From NCBI RefSeq assembly GCF_040546275.1, contig NZ_JBEPNO010000005.1, positions 186,001 to 250,000 on the forward strand: DNA of 64,000 bases, in the 5' to 3' direction. Both the position numbers and the translations under genes were made by a program. Of this stretch, positions 16,306 to 27,974 are shown piece by piece. Numbering within the stretch: position 1 is the first letter of the stretch; each line of letters begins with the position of its first letter. This DNA is from Nakamurella sp040546275. GTDB lineage: Bacteria; Actinomycetota; Actinomycetes; Mycobacteriales; Nakamurellaceae. The notes below the pieces were generated by a model. The model worked only from the letters and a program-made list of their open reading frames with translations. It was not told where the DNA came from and did not search any database.

Positions 16306-16311
16306 AACCTA
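16306..16311 (-). promoter_or_regulatory. Leaderless -10 TAGGTT for the MBL-fold gene
   Basis: On the minus strand TAGGTT stands 6 nt before the ATG at 16299, with no Shine-Dalgarno sequence between. Confidence 0.5.
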
Positions 16312-16322
16312 CAAGCAGGCGG

Positions 16323-17393
16323 CTATCGGGGGGAGGCGGGCATCTCGACCACCCGGTGCTCGGAGGCCGAGACCCGGGCCGCGTCGATCACCCGCGCCGT
16401 GTCGACCGCGTCCCACGGATCGACCGGCGCCGGCCCCGCACCGAGGACGGCCGCGGCCGCAGCCGGGTAGTAGGTGTCCCAGCGGCCGCGTTCACTCGGA
16501 AACGGGGCAGAGCCCTCGGCCGTGGTCAGCAGCCCGTGGTCTGCGGGATCCTCCCGGCCCCACGCGTCCCCGAGCGACGCCGGGCTCGCACCCTCTTTCA
16601 GCTGTGCCTCCTGGACGTCGAGACCGTTGACGACGAAGCCGCCGACGGTCCCGTTCACCTGGAAGCGCGGGCCTTCCGCCGGGCTCGCCATCCCTGCTGC
16701 GATCGTCGAGAACACTCCGGTCGCATGCTCCAGGTGCAGCTCGATCTCGTCGTCGGTGACCGACCCGGCCCTGATCGCCCTGGCCTGGGCGTGCAGCCGG
16801 GCGACCGGGCCGAACAGGTAGAGCGCCTGGTCGATGAGGTGAGGACCCAGATCCAGCAGGGTGCCTCCGCCCTCGTCGGGACCGACTGCCCAGCCGCCCT
16901 TCACCGGACGGAACCGGTCGATGCGCGAGACGAAGCGATGGACCGTGCCGAGCGCTCCGGTGTCGATGAGCTTCCGCACGGTCAGCAGATCGCTGTCCCA
17001 GCGCCGGTTCTGGTAGACGGTGAGCATGCGGCCGGCCTGGCGGGCGTGCTCGACCAGATCGAGGGCGGCCTGGGTGTTGAGCGCAAAAGGCTTGTCCACC
17101 ACCACATCCAGGCCGAGATCGAGAGCCTGGTGAGCCAGTGGGGTGTGGGTGGCCGGAGGTGTGGTGATGGTGACCGCCCGGACCCCGAGCCCCGGGAGTG
17201 ACGACAGGTCAGGTACTGCCTGCACTCCCGGCAGATCCGTGGCCACCTGGGCCTGCCGGTCCGGATTGCCCGTCACGACAGCAATCAGTTCGACGCCCGG
17301 GGCGCACGTCAGCAGCGGGGCGTGGAAGATGCGCCCGCCCACGCCGTATCCGGCGAGGGCCCAGCGGACGGGGGATTGGGTCACGGGGGTCAT
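16323..17393 (-). CDS. Gfo/Idh/MocA-family NAD(P)-dependent oxidoreductase
   Basis: A 356-residue enzyme. The N-terminal Rossmann fold starts VRWALAGYGVGGRIFHAPLL (GxGxxG-type dinucleotide site). The family motif DVVVDKPFALN carries the conserved EKP-like Lys, here as DKP. The C-terminal substrate domain includes GGGTLLDLGPHLIDQALYLFG. These enzymes oxidise or reduce sugars, inositols or related polyols; the specific substrate is not readable. ATG 17393 (MTPVTQSPVRW) has GCAGGA close upstream; the longer frame to 17597 would overlap the uvrA promoter. Divergent from uvrA and upstream of the MBL-fold gene on the same strand, 24 bp apart. Confidence 0.9.
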   Translation of the reverse strand: MTPVTQSPVRWALAGYGVGGRIFHAPLLTCAPGVELIAVVTGNPDRQAQVATDLPGVQAVPDLSSLPGLGVRAVTITTPPATHTPLAHQALDLGLDVVVDKPFALNTQAALDLVEHARQAGRMLTVYQNRRWDSDLLTVRKLIDTGALGTVHRFVSRIDRFRPVKGGWAVGPDEGGGTLLDLGPHLIDQALYLFGPVARLHAQARAIRAGSVTDDEIELHLEHATGVFSTIAAGMASPAEGPRFQVNGTVGGFVVNGLDVQEAQLKEGASPASLGDAWGREDPADHGLLTTAEGSAPFPSERGRWDTYYPAAAAAVLGAGPAPVDPWDAVDTARVIDAARVSASEHRVVEMPASPR

Positions 17394-17574
17394 CCTGCCC
17401 GGCCGGGTCCGACCGCCGCCGGCAGGGTCGACCGCCATCCGTCGATCACAGACCCCACCGCGCCGTGGCCCCGGCCGGAGAACGCGTTCGGCCTGGCGCC
17501 GCAGCAAGATGCTTCGACCTTGGCTTGACGGCTCGTGGAGCCCTCGCAGGGCGCTGACGTGCGGAAAAGATCGA

Positions 17575-17597
17575 CTGTCGGTGGTCACACCTAGCAT
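17575..17597 (+). promoter_or_regulatory. PafBC/RecA-NDp-type promoter of uvrA
   Basis: CTGTCGGTG (17575-17583), 8-nt spacer, TAGCAT (17592-17597), then 8 nt to the GTG at 17606. The 9-bp box is identical to that of uvrB with the same spacer length. Confidence 0.7.
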
Positions 17598-17605
17598 GGG
17601 TAATC

Positions 17606-20734
<3,129 letters not shown>

Positions 20735-20745
20735 ACCATCGCCGG

Positions 20746-20751
20746 TAGGTT
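20746..20751 (+). promoter_or_regulatory. Leaderless -10 TAGGTT for the Eis-like gene
   Basis: TAGGTT ends 6 nt before the GTG at 20758, about 12 nt after the uvrA stop, suggesting a separate leaderless transcript. Confidence 0.5.
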
Positions 20752-20757
20752 CAGCTG

Positions 20758-22005
20758 GTGGAACTCCGCCTGTTGACCGACGCCGACGCCGACGCCTCCA
20801 CCCTGATGAGCCACCTCGCATTCGGCATGCCGAGCGGCGCCCCGGCGGCGTTCGCGATAGGTCCGGATGTTCGTCGGTGGGGGATTTTCGACGGAAACAC
20901 TCTGGCGGCCAAGGCAAACGAGCGCACCTACGACTCGATGGTGGGTGGTCGCCGGGTGTCGACCGCGGGAGTGGCCGGCGTAGCAGTCGCTCCGGAGTAC
21001 CGCGGCACCGGCCTTGCCAGACAGGTGATGACCCACCTCTTCGGGGCGGCCCGGGAACGTGGCGCCGTGATTGTGACACTCTTTCGCACCGCCCCCGCCC
21101 TCTACCGCTCCCTGGGGTTCGAGCAGGTCGCAGAACTCGTCTACGGCGAATTCCCGACGTCGGCCCTCCGCGGCCTGCGGCCCCGGACCACTGCCCTGCG
21201 ACGAGCCACCCCGGCTGACGGCCGCGCGATCCGGGCCGTGTACGCCACCATCGCCGCGACGGGTTCGTGCCTGCTGACCCGGGACGGCCCGGCCTTCGAG
21301 ATCTCCGACGAGAGGCTCGTCGGATCGTTCGACGGGGTCACCCTCGCCATCGACGAGTGGGGTGACGTCGTCGGCTACCTGAGCTGGAACCGGGGCAGCG
21401 GGTACGACGAGTCCGCCGCCCTGACCGTCGTCGACCTGCTCTCCACCACCGGCGATGGGTACGCCGCTCTTCTCAGTGCTATTGGCGCCTTCGACGCGGT
21501 GACGCCGACCGTCCGGATCCGCACCTCCGGCCAGGACCCCATGCACTGGGTGATCCCCGGTGCCGGGTGGAAGGTTCGTGAAGTGCGGCCGTACATGCTC
21601 CGGGTGATCGATTTCGCGGGGGCGGTCGCTGCCAGAGGCTGGCCGCCCGGACTGGCCGGTGAAGTGGTGCTCGACGTCGAGGATCCCCTGTGCCCGTGGA
21701 ACACCGGCCGTCACCGGCTCGTCCTCGAGTACGGGACGGGCCGGGTCGACCTGGCCGGAACTCCAGGAACGTCGGCACCGGTAACGGACGCAGCAGAAGC
21801 GGAAATCGCCGGTCAAGAAGGAACAGCGGCGCTGCAGGCAGCTGCACCCAGGATCACGCCCGGAGGCCTGGCGGTGTTGTTCGCCGGGGGCGTGCCGGTC
21901 AGCACCCTGCGAAGGGGCGGTCTCGTCACGGGCTCGGATCGGTTCGACACCCTGCTCGATGCGGCTTTCGCCGGCCCGACGCCGGCCGTTCTCGACTACT
22001 TCTGA
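20758..22005 (+). CDS. Eis-like GNAT N-acetyltransferase
   Basis: A 415-residue acetyl-CoA-dependent N-acetyltransferase of the Eis family: an N-terminal GNAT domain, a second degenerate GNAT domain and a C-terminal SCP2-like domain. The acetyl-CoA loop is APEYRGTGLARQVM (about residues 80-94). SLGFEQVAE is the downstream GNAT strand, and the chain ends in DYF, the C-terminal aromatic carboxylate that acts as general base in Eis. Mycobacterial Eis acetylates aminoglycosides and lysines; whether this enzyme shares those substrates is unknown. A stretch around residues 340-365 is Ala/Gly/Thr-rich and looks like a loop insertion. Confidence 0.9.
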   Translation: MELRLLTDADADASTLMSHLAFGMPSGAPAAFAIGPDVRRWGIFDGNTLAAKANERTYDSMVGGRRVSTAGVAGVAVAPEYRGTGLARQVMTHLFGAARERGAVIVTLFRTAPALYRSLGFEQVAELVYGEFPTSALRGLRPRTTALRRATPADGRAIRAVYATIAATGSCLLTRDGPAFEISDERLVGSFDGVTLAIDEWGDVVGYLSWNRGSGYDESAALTVVDLLSTTGDGYAALLSAIGAFDAVTPTVRIRTSGQDPMHWVIPGAGWKVREVRPYMLRVIDFAGAVAARGWPPGLAGEVVLDVEDPLCPWNTGRHRLVLEYGTGRVDLAGTPGTSAPVTDAAEAEIAGQEGTAALQAAAPRITPGGLAVLFAGGVPVSTLRRGGLVTGSDRFDTLLDAAFAGPTPAVLDYF

Positions 22006-22203
22006 CGTCCATCGGGCGCGGCTGGAAAATCTCGCCGACCGACCATGTCGTCCGCGGGACATGTCGTCCGCAGGAAATCTCGCAGCGGAAGATCTGGCCC
22101 GCACGGCACGCGGCCGCGCATCGCACTGACAGCTGGTCACGCCGTCGGCGCAGCTGATCCGCAGCGACGCGTCAGCGCGTGTTGTCAGGGCGAGCCGTCG
22201 GGG

Positions 22204-22253
22204 CGAGCCGTCAGAACGGTGGTTGGTTGGCGCGAGCCGTCAGAACGGTGGTT
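22204..22253. repeat. 21-bp direct repeat at the 3' end of the DUF222/HNH gene
   Basis: CGAGCCGTCAGAACGGTGGTT occurs at 22204-22224 and 22233-22253 (period 29). The right copy contains the true stop codon of the HNH gene (22240-22242). The left copy is a small duplication just beyond it. A further short tandem repeat (CATGTCGTCCGC twice) lies at about 22044-22071. The rest of 22006-22239 holds nothing recognisable. Confidence 0.75.
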
Positions 22254-24639
22254 CGTCGGGGTCGGGGTATTGGCGGGCTTTGTCGGCTGCCAGTTGTAGG
22301 CCGTAGGCGATGGGGTCGAAGCGTCTGAGGGTGTTGTTGTTCTGGGTGCGGAACCGTTCGTAGGAACCGGCGGCGGCGATGTCTTCTTCGATGCGGGCGT
22401 TGAACTCTTCCTGCGTCTCGTCGTCTTCGTCGTCTTCGTCGTCTTCGTCGTCGGGCCGGGGGTCCGTGTCCGTGCCGAGGCGGTGGATGAAGGTGGTGCG
22501 GTGGTCGAGTTTGATCCGTTGCGCCTTCTGAAGGCGGGTGTTCTCGGCTTCGGCGGCGTCGCGGCGTGCGATGAGAATTTTGGTTTGTTCGGCGTGACTC
22601 TGTGCGGTGCTGCCGCCGTCGAGGATGACCGGGGACGGGCGCGCAGGGGCAGCAGTCGTGGTCGTCGGTATCCGCGGTGTGCAAACCGTTTTCGCCTGGT
22701 TCGCTGCCGGTCGTCGTCCCGCCGCCAGCGCGGTCGGGGTCGGGTGGGTGTGGTCGTTCGTGGTCGGGGATGGCGAATTCTTCGGGGTGGTCGACGTAGT
22801 GGTGGCCGGTGGGGCTGGTCCACAGCATGGTCAGGCCGTCGTCGGCGCTGCGGGTGGCGGTCCAGTCGGTGAACGTTTTCAGGAAGTGGTGGTGTCTGGA
22901 CAGCGGGTCGAGACTTTTCGCGTCGGTCTGCCCGCCTTGTTCGGGATGCTGGTGGTCGAAGGGTTCCCGGTGGTCCAGGTCGCACAGTGGTCCGGGGATC
23001 CGGCAGGACGGGAAGCGGCAGGTCCCGGCGGCGGTGAGCACCTGGTCGGTGACTGTCTGGGTGGGGATGTATGTCGGAACAGGCGCGGTGGATCTGACGG
23101 CCATCGCGTGGCCGTGTTCGTTGACGACGATGACCGCGAGGGATCGGATGGACGTTTTCATCGCGAGCGCGATGTGGGCGGGCAGGAATCCGTGTCCGGT
23201 GAGTTCGGCGGGGTCCTGGTTGAACTCGGTGAACGCGGCGAGACTCATGGTCAGGTTGAAGTGGGCACCGCGGCCGTGGTGCTTGGTGATCTTCGACAGG
23301 CGCTTACCCGGCCGCGCGGTGATCGGCTGCGCGGTGCCCAGCCGCGTGGTGATCGGGTGCGCGGTGCCCAGCCGCGTGGTGATCGGCTGCGGCGCAACAG
23401 GAAAGGGCACAGCCGGCTCGGCCGCCGGGGACGGTGCTGGCTGAGCCGCGGCGGGCACCGCAACCTCGACGGACGCCGCGGCCGCATCGTTCTCCTGAGC
23501 CGGGTTCGCCGCTCCGGGCTGAGCTGTCGGGTCCTGGTTCTGCTCGGTGCCGGCGCGGGGTTCTCGTCGAGGTCGGTGGTCGGAGTGTCGGTTTCGGCTG
23601 AGGTGCCCTGCTCTGCAGGGTCGGCCGGCTCGGTGCCGGTGGGGTTCTCGTCGGGGTCGGTGGTGGGGGTTTGCGTTTCCGGGGAGGTGGCCTGGTCGTC
23701 CGATTCGGTGGAATCCTCCGGGGTGCAGGTGTCGCGGAGGTCGACGAACCCGTTGGCCAGGATCTGCAGGCACATGTCGACCAGGGCGTCGGCGCGGCAC
23801 GCGGCGATGCCCCGTTCGTCCATCCCGACGGTGGCTTTGGCGATCCGGTCCAAAAGGTCGAACACGGCGACGGCGCCTTCGGCGGTCAGGTGCGCCCGGA
23901 TCATCCCCATCCCGTCGACGCTGGGGGTGTGGTCGACGAACCGGTCCTTGCGGGCCTTGTCCGCCCGTTTCTTCGACGCGGTGGGGTCGGCCTGGATGAC
24001 GCGGAGGTCGATCATCGGCCGTAGCAGTCCCGGGGTGCGGGTTTCGGCCAGCGGCAGTATCTTCGCTTCCACCGCGGTGCGCAGGGTGGGGTCGAGGTTG
24101 GCGGTGCGTTCGGCGATCATCCGGGCCCGGGGTAGGTCGATCCGCCCGGCTTTCAACGCCGCGAGGGTGGCGGGGAGTTCTTCGACCAGTTCGACGGCGG
24201 CGGACACCCGGTGGGCGGCGCCCAGCGGCGATTGGTGCAGGGCGGCGCTGATCTCCGCGGCGGCCATGTCCTGGGCCCGTTCGGCGATCAGCACGCTCAT
24301 CGCTTCCGGGTCGACCAGCCCACCGGGGCGGTTCGCCAACCCGGTGTGGTCGATCAACCCGGCGATCAGCTTCGTCATGGATCCGCACCGGCCGGGTGTG
24401 GCGAATTCCGCGACCGCGGCGATCTGCACGGCCTGCAGGTGGGAGATCAGCCGGTTCGCCGCGACGATCAGATCCGGCAGCTCGGACGGCGACAGCGCTG
24501 CCGGGACAGCGGAGGTGACCCATTCGAAGGTGTCCGCGACCGGTACGGCAGCGGGGGCAGCAGCCGGTTCCGGCGTCGGCGCAGCGGGCGGTCCGGAAGG
24601 TGCGGCAGCACTGTCGGGGTCGACCGGTACCGTCGTCAT
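22240..24639 (-). pseudogene. DUF222/HNH endonuclease-type (13E12-family) gene with two frameshifts
   Basis: The N-terminus (MTTVPVDPDSAAAPSG, then a DUF222 helical domain through GFVDLRDTC) is in one frame to about 23555. The middle, including AAFTEFNQDPAELTGHGFLP and the HNH nuclease CRFPSCRIPG/CDLDH/LSRHHHFLKT, is in a second frame to about 22750. The tail (VILDGGSTAQSHAEQTKIL, an acidic DDEDDEDD run, ending PDPDEPPF) is in a third frame to the TGA at 22240. One base is off near 23541-23556 inside CCCCGCG, and one between about 22750 and 22630. All three segments keep family-like sequence, so the damage is recent or a sequence error. The family is repetitive in actinobacteria. No target is known. 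Confidence 0.85.
23311..23392. repeat. 30-bp tandem repeat inside the DUF222/HNH gene
   Basis: 2.7 copies (23311-23340, 23341-23370, 23371-23392) of a 30-bp unit beginning GCCGCG(C/T)GGTGATCGG. On the minus strand each unit encodes a ten-residue PITTRLGTA-type repeat in the linker between the DUF222 and HNH parts. Confidence 0.9.
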
Positions 24640-24678
24640 CTCACCACCCCGGCCCCTCCATCGAAATCCCACCATCTA

Positions 24679-24694
24679 GCGGACGTTTGTTCTG
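24679..24694. promoter_or_regulatory. Degenerate LexA (SOS) box candidate upstream of the DUF222/HNH gene
   Basis: GC-GGAC-GTTT-GTTC-TG matches 9 of 12 fixed positions of the actinobacterial LexA consensus TCGAAC-N4-GTTCGA. It sits in an unusually AT-rich stretch (24690-24750) 40-55 bp upstream of the start. Several mycobacterial 13E12-family genes are LexA-regulated, which makes the site plausible but weak. Confidence 0.3.
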
Positions 24695-24876
24695 TTCTAG
24701 CCTTTTCAACTGATAAAAATAGCGATTCTGCTCGCAGCAGATTATTCCGCCACACCATTCGACCGCCACTGACACCCGACATCCAGGCGATCGAATGCCA
24801 CCCAGATTTCTCAGTGGCAGGTCGCCGTCGCAACACATGTCAAAACTCCTACCGGCGTCTGGGAGAATCAGCCAAC

Positions 24877-25140
24877 GTGAAGACTTTCGACTCCCTGTTC
24901 GCCGAGTTGCTCGTACGGGCCAGTGAACGCCCGGCGGGGTCCGGGACCGTCGAGGCGCTGGACGCCGGCGTGCACGCCCAGGGCAAGAAACTCCTCGAGG
25001 AGGCCGGCGAGGTCTGGATCGCCGCCGAGCACGAGGGCGACGATGCGTTGGCACTGGAGATCTCCCAGCTGATCTACCGGGCACAGGTGATCATGATCGG
25101 CCGTGGGATCGGTCTCGAGCAGGTCTACAAGCATCTCTAG
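24877..25140 (+). CDS. hisE: Phosphoribosyl-ATP pyrophosphatase
   Basis: Second step of histidine biosynthesis: hydrolysis of phosphoribosyl-ATP to phosphoribosyl-AMP and pyrophosphate. The 87-residue protein is a standard all-helical MazG-type HisE. It shows KTFDSLFAELL at the start, then GKKLLEEAGEVWIAAEHEGDDAL with the Glu/Asp metal ligands, and ISQLIYRAQVIMIGRG. The GTG at 24877 follows GGGAGA at about 9 nt. hisG is 97 bp downstream on the same strand, the usual actinobacterial hisE-hisG pair. The open frame extending to 24211 is antisense to the HNH gene and is not coding. Confidence 0.97.
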   Translation: MKTFDSLFAELLVRASERPAGSGTVEALDAGVHAQGKKLLEEAGEVWIAAEHEGDDALALEISQLIYRAQVIMIGRGIGLEQVYKHL

Positions 25141-25237
25141 GGCCGGCCCTGCCGCGCCCGTCCGCATCAGACCTGTTCGACCACGTCGGCACCGCGTCGG
25201 CGTGCCACCCAGCCTTCGATGACACGAGGATCACCCC

Positions 25238-26083
25238 ATGTTGAGAGTTGCCGTCCCGAACAAGGGCACGTTGAGCGAACCCGCTGCCGAGATGCTGCGC
25301 GAGGCCGGATACCGGCAGCGCCACGATTCCCGCGACCTGACCGTGCTCGACTCGGCGAACGATGTCGAGTTCTTCTTCCTGCGTCCCAAGGACATCGCGA
25401 TCTACGTCGGATCCGGTGAGTTGGACCTCGGCATCACGGGCCGCGACCTGACCGCCGATTCCGGTGCCCCGGTGGCCGAGCAACTCGGGCTCGGGTTCGG
25501 TCACTCGACCTTCCGGTATGCGGCACCGACCGGTCGGAACTGGACGGTCCAGGACCTGGCCGGCCTCCGGATCGCCACCGCCTATCCGAACCTGGTCCGT
25601 CAGGATCTGGGCGCGAAGGGCATCACGGCCGAAGTCATCCGGCTGGACGGTGCGGTCGAGATCTCGGTGCAACTCGGCGTCGCCGACGCCATCGCGGATG
25701 TCGTCGGGTCCGGCAGGACGCTGCGCCAGCACGCGCTCACCGCTTTCGGCGAGGTCATCTGCGATTCGGAAGCCGTGCTGGTCACCCGCGCCGGCACGGA
25801 CGTCAGCCCGGCCGGGCGTCAACTGGTCAGCCGCCTGCAGGGTGTCGTGTTCGCGCAGCAGTACCTGATGCTCGATTACGACTGCCCGAAGGCGCTGTTG
25901 GAGCAGGCCACGCGGATCACGCCGGGTCTGGAGTCGCCGACGGTCGCCCCACTGGCCGACCCGGACTGGGTCGCGGTCCGCGCGATGGTTCTGCGCAGCA
26001 ACGCGAATCCAGTGATGGACTCACTCATGACACTCGGGGCCAAGGCCATTCTCGCCTCGGACATCAGGTCCTGCCGGCTCTGA
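25238..26083 (+). CDS. hisG: ATP phosphoribosyltransferase (long form)
   Basis: First, feedback-controlled step of histidine biosynthesis: ATP plus PRPP gives phosphoribosyl-ATP. The 281-residue length and the C-terminal regulatory domain (after about residue 210) identify the HisZ-independent long form. Motifs include LRVAVPNKGTLSEPAAEML at the N-terminus, GELDLGITGRDL, and the PRPP-binding region DGAVEISVQLGVADAIADVVGSGRTL. ATG 25238 is preceded by GAGGATC. Convergent with the thioesterase gene at 26119. Confidence 0.97.
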   Translation: MLRVAVPNKGTLSEPAAEMLREAGYRQRHDSRDLTVLDSANDVEFFFLRPKDIAIYVGSGELDLGITGRDLTADSGAPVAEQLGLGFGHSTFRYAAPTGRNWTVQDLAGLRIATAYPNLVRQDLGAKGITAEVIRLDGAVEISVQLGVADAIADVVGSGRTLRQHALTAFGEVICDSEAVLVTRAGTDVSPAGRQLVSRLQGVVFAQQYLMLDYDCPKALLEQATRITPGLESPTVAPLADPDWVAVRAMVLRSNANPVMDSLMTLGAKAILASDIRSCRL

Positions 26084-26118
26084 TCACCTGGTAGGTCGGG
26101 TCGTCCCGCGAGCAGGGC

Positions 26119-26931
26119 TCACCGCGCCGCGCGGAGAGTGAGCGTCTGAGCGGACCGACCGAGCGGCCCGATCACGTCGTACAGGACGGCAGCGGTGAGA
26201 CCGAGGCCGTCGGGTCCGAACGACACCTCGGTGCGCAGTCCCAGCCAGCTACCGGTCGGCCGCCGGAACAGGTGGACCGTGAGGTCCGTGTTGGAGAACA
26301 GCAGGTCGTCGGGATGCGCACGGGTGGCGACCCCGTTCGCGGTATCGATCAGGCTGAAGATTCGTGCGATGGGGGAGGTCGGCCGGTCCTCGACCAGGTC
26401 GAACCTGGTTCGCAGCCACACGGTGGAACTACCCGGCACAGCCTGACCGACGACCCGCGCCTCCACCGACCGGATGAAGCCGCCCCTCCAGGTGCCGGTC
26501 AGGTCCAAGGGTCGTGCGTCCTCGGGGCCGGGGATGGCGTCCAGGTCGTTTCCGGCGAAGGCCGACGTGTCCGATGTCGCCAGACGCCACGCCGTGGCGC
26601 GCACCAAGGTCCGGCTGCCGGCCGTCATCTCCGCCTCCAGCAACTCGATGGTCCGGCCCGGACGGACTACCCTGGCCGCGACCGTGACCTCACCGGCCGG
26701 GATCATCCCGAAGATGTCGAACGCGACACGCGACATCAACAGATCCGCACGAGGAGAACAAGTCTCCAGCGCATCGACCAGTAGGCCGGACACGGGTGCC
26801 ATGTGCTGCTCGTGCTCCGACCAGGCACCCTGTGCGTGCTCGGTGGAAAGGAACAGACCCGGACCAAGCTGTCGGTAGTAGGCGGACCGTGAAGCAGAGG
26901 GCGAGGAAGAGGTAGAAGTAGAGGAGCTCAC
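26119..26931 (-). CDS. Thioesterase-family protein (double hot-dog)
   Basis: A 270-residue protein of the acyl-CoA thioesterase-like group. The N-terminal half has the hot-dog pattern YYRQLGPGLFLSTEHAQGAWSEHEQHMAPVSGLL with DLLMSRVAFDIFGMIPAGEVTVAARVVRPGRTIELLEAEM, and the second half repeats the fold (RTRFDLVEDRP...SFGPDGLGLTAAVLYD). This fits a tandem hot-dog thioesterase acting on an acyl-CoA or related thioester. No specific substrate or catalytic residue is certain. The GTG start at 26931 follows a leaderless -10 TAGCCT. The first 13 residues are an unusual Ser/Thr run. Confidence 0.8.
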   Translation of the reverse strand: MSSSTSTSSSPSASRSAYYRQLGPGLFLSTEHAQGAWSEHEQHMAPVSGLLVDALETCSPRADLLMSRVAFDIFGMIPAGEVTVAARVVRPGRTIELLEAEMTAGSRTLVRATAWRLATSDTSAFAGNDLDAIPGPEDARPLDLTGTWRGGFIRSVEARVVGQAVPGSSTVWLRTRFDLVEDRPTSPIARIFSLIDTANGVATRAHPDDLLFSNTDLTVHLFRRPTGSWLGLRTEVSFGPDGLGLTAAVLYDVIGPLGRSAQTLTLRAAR

Positions 26932-26938
26932 CGAGCCA

Positions 26939-26944
26939 AGGCTA
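26939..26944 (-). promoter_or_regulatory. Leaderless -10 TAGCCT made from the stop codon of the upstream nuclease gene
   Basis: On the minus strand TAGCCT is 7 nt before the GTG at 26931. Its TAG is the stop codon of the RecB-family gene (26942-26944). The same stop/-10 sharing occurs at pafA. Confidence 0.5.
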
Positions 26945-27865
26945 ACGCCCCGGCCCGATCGTCTGGTCCGTCCCCGGCATGCCCGGGTAGGGCGGGGGAG
27001 TGCCGCCGAACTCCGGACACATGGCCTGGTGCGCGCACCACCGACAGCTCGAGGACCGTCGTGCCGGGAAGTCGCCGGTCTGGGCGGCGGACCAGATCGT
27101 CCGCCACAGAGCGACGACCCCGCGTTCGAAGGCGTCGAGTTCCTGCTGGTCCGGCCGATAGCGCAGCGCGGTCGAGTCCCCGAGGTAGATCAACTTCAAC
27201 TCGGTCGGAAGAACGCCGCGGAGATGCTGCAGCATCATCGCGTAGAACTTCAGCTGATAAAGCACCGCGGTCTCGTAGTGTTCCGACGGCGACCGGCCGG
27301 TCTTGTAGTCGACAATGCGTACCTCGCCCGTCGCCGCGACATCGATCCGGTCGATGAAGCCCTTGAGCGGCACCCCGGTGGGCTCGGCACGATCAGGCGG
27401 CTCCCCAGGCTCAGCGAGATCGGCCGGGACGATCGTCAGTGTGAGCTGCACCGGCTCCTCGCAGGCCTGGGGCGAGAATCCAGCGGGGTCCTCCAGCCGG
27501 AAGTACGCGCGGACGAGTCCGGCGGCCTCGGCCAGCCACGGTTCTCGGTCGGCGTCGGGGACGAGGTCCACCAGATCGGGTTGATCGTTGCGCATCTCCG
27601 ACCAGAGGCCCTCGATGGAATCAATGGTCCGGCCCTCGGTGCGATCGCCAGCGGCCCGGGTGAACATCCTCTCCAGCACGGCGTGCACCAGGGTGCCGCG
27701 GACGGCGGGCCGGCTCGGCGGCTCCGGCAGTCGGTCGATCGCCCGGAACCGATAGAGCAGCGGACAACTCCGGAAGTCGCCCGCCCGCGACGGCGACAGC
27801 ACCAACATTCTCGTTCCCGCGTCGGCAGGCGCTTCCGACGGATCGCGAGGGGTACGTCCGGACAT
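26942..27865 (-). CDS. RecB-family PD-(D/E)XK exonuclease with Fe-S cysteines
   Basis: A 307-residue nuclease related to the C-terminal domain of RecB/AddB and Cas4. GTLVHAVLERMF carries the motif I His, GFIDRIDV the Asp, and IVDYKTG the catalytic E/D-x-K-type site. Four cysteines, Cys34 (RSCPLLYRF) and CRWCAHQAMC near the C-terminus (about 274, 277, 283), match the iron-sulphur arrangement of AddB/Cas4 nucleases. ATG 27865 was chosen because a PafBC-type promoter ends 7 nt upstream. M. tuberculosis has a RecB-like gene at the equivalent place beside trmI. Probably a DNA repair nuclease; substrate not known. Confidence 0.9.
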   Translation of the reverse strand: MSGRTPRDPSEAPADAGTRMLVLSPSRAGDFRSCPLLYRFRAIDRLPEPPSRPAVRGTLVHAVLERMFTRAAGDRTEGRTIDSIEGLWSEMRNDQPDLVDLVPDADREPWLAEAAGLVRAYFRLEDPAGFSPQACEEPVQLTLTIVPADLAEPGEPPDRAEPTGVPLKGFIDRIDVAATGEVRIVDYKTGRSPSEHYETAVLYQLKFYAMMLQHLRGVLPTELKLIYLGDSTALRYRPDQQELDAFERGVVALWRTIWSAAQTGDFPARRSSSCRWCAHQAMCPEFGGTPPPYPGMPGTDQTIGPGR

Positions 27866-27872
27866 ACCGCGG

Positions 27873-27895
27873 ATCGTAGAGCGAGGGACCGACAG
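27873..27895 (-). promoter_or_regulatory. PafBC/RecA-NDp-type promoter of the RecB-family nuclease
   Basis: On the minus strand: CTGTCGGTC (27895-27887), 8-nt spacer, TACGAT (27878-27873), then 7 nt to the ATG at 27865. It differs from the uvrA/uvrB box by one base. Confidence 0.65.
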
Positions 27896-27962
27896 CGACA
27901 CAGAACGAGGGACCGCAGCGACGCCGGCCGAAGGCTCGGCTGGAGGGCTCAGCCCGGCCCAC

Positions 27963-27968
27963 TACCCT
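27963..27968 (+). promoter_or_regulatory. Leaderless -10 TACCCT for the M50 protease gene
   Basis: TACCCT precedes the second of two adjacent GTG codons (27975) by 6 nt, favouring that start over 27972. Confidence 0.4.
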
Positions 27969-27974
27969 TCGGTG

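Noticed and set aside
22240..24639. Programmed frameshifting to explain the DUF222/HNH gene
   Set aside because: Two separate shifts would be needed; no slippery heptamer with a following pseudoknot was recognised, and such genes decay often. Treated as a pseudogene or sequence error.
26942..27865. Cas4 identity for the RecB-family nuclease
   Set aside because: The cysteine layout is shared with Cas4, but there is no CRISPR context and the neighbourhood (trmI, arc) matches the conserved RecB-like gene of mycobacteria.
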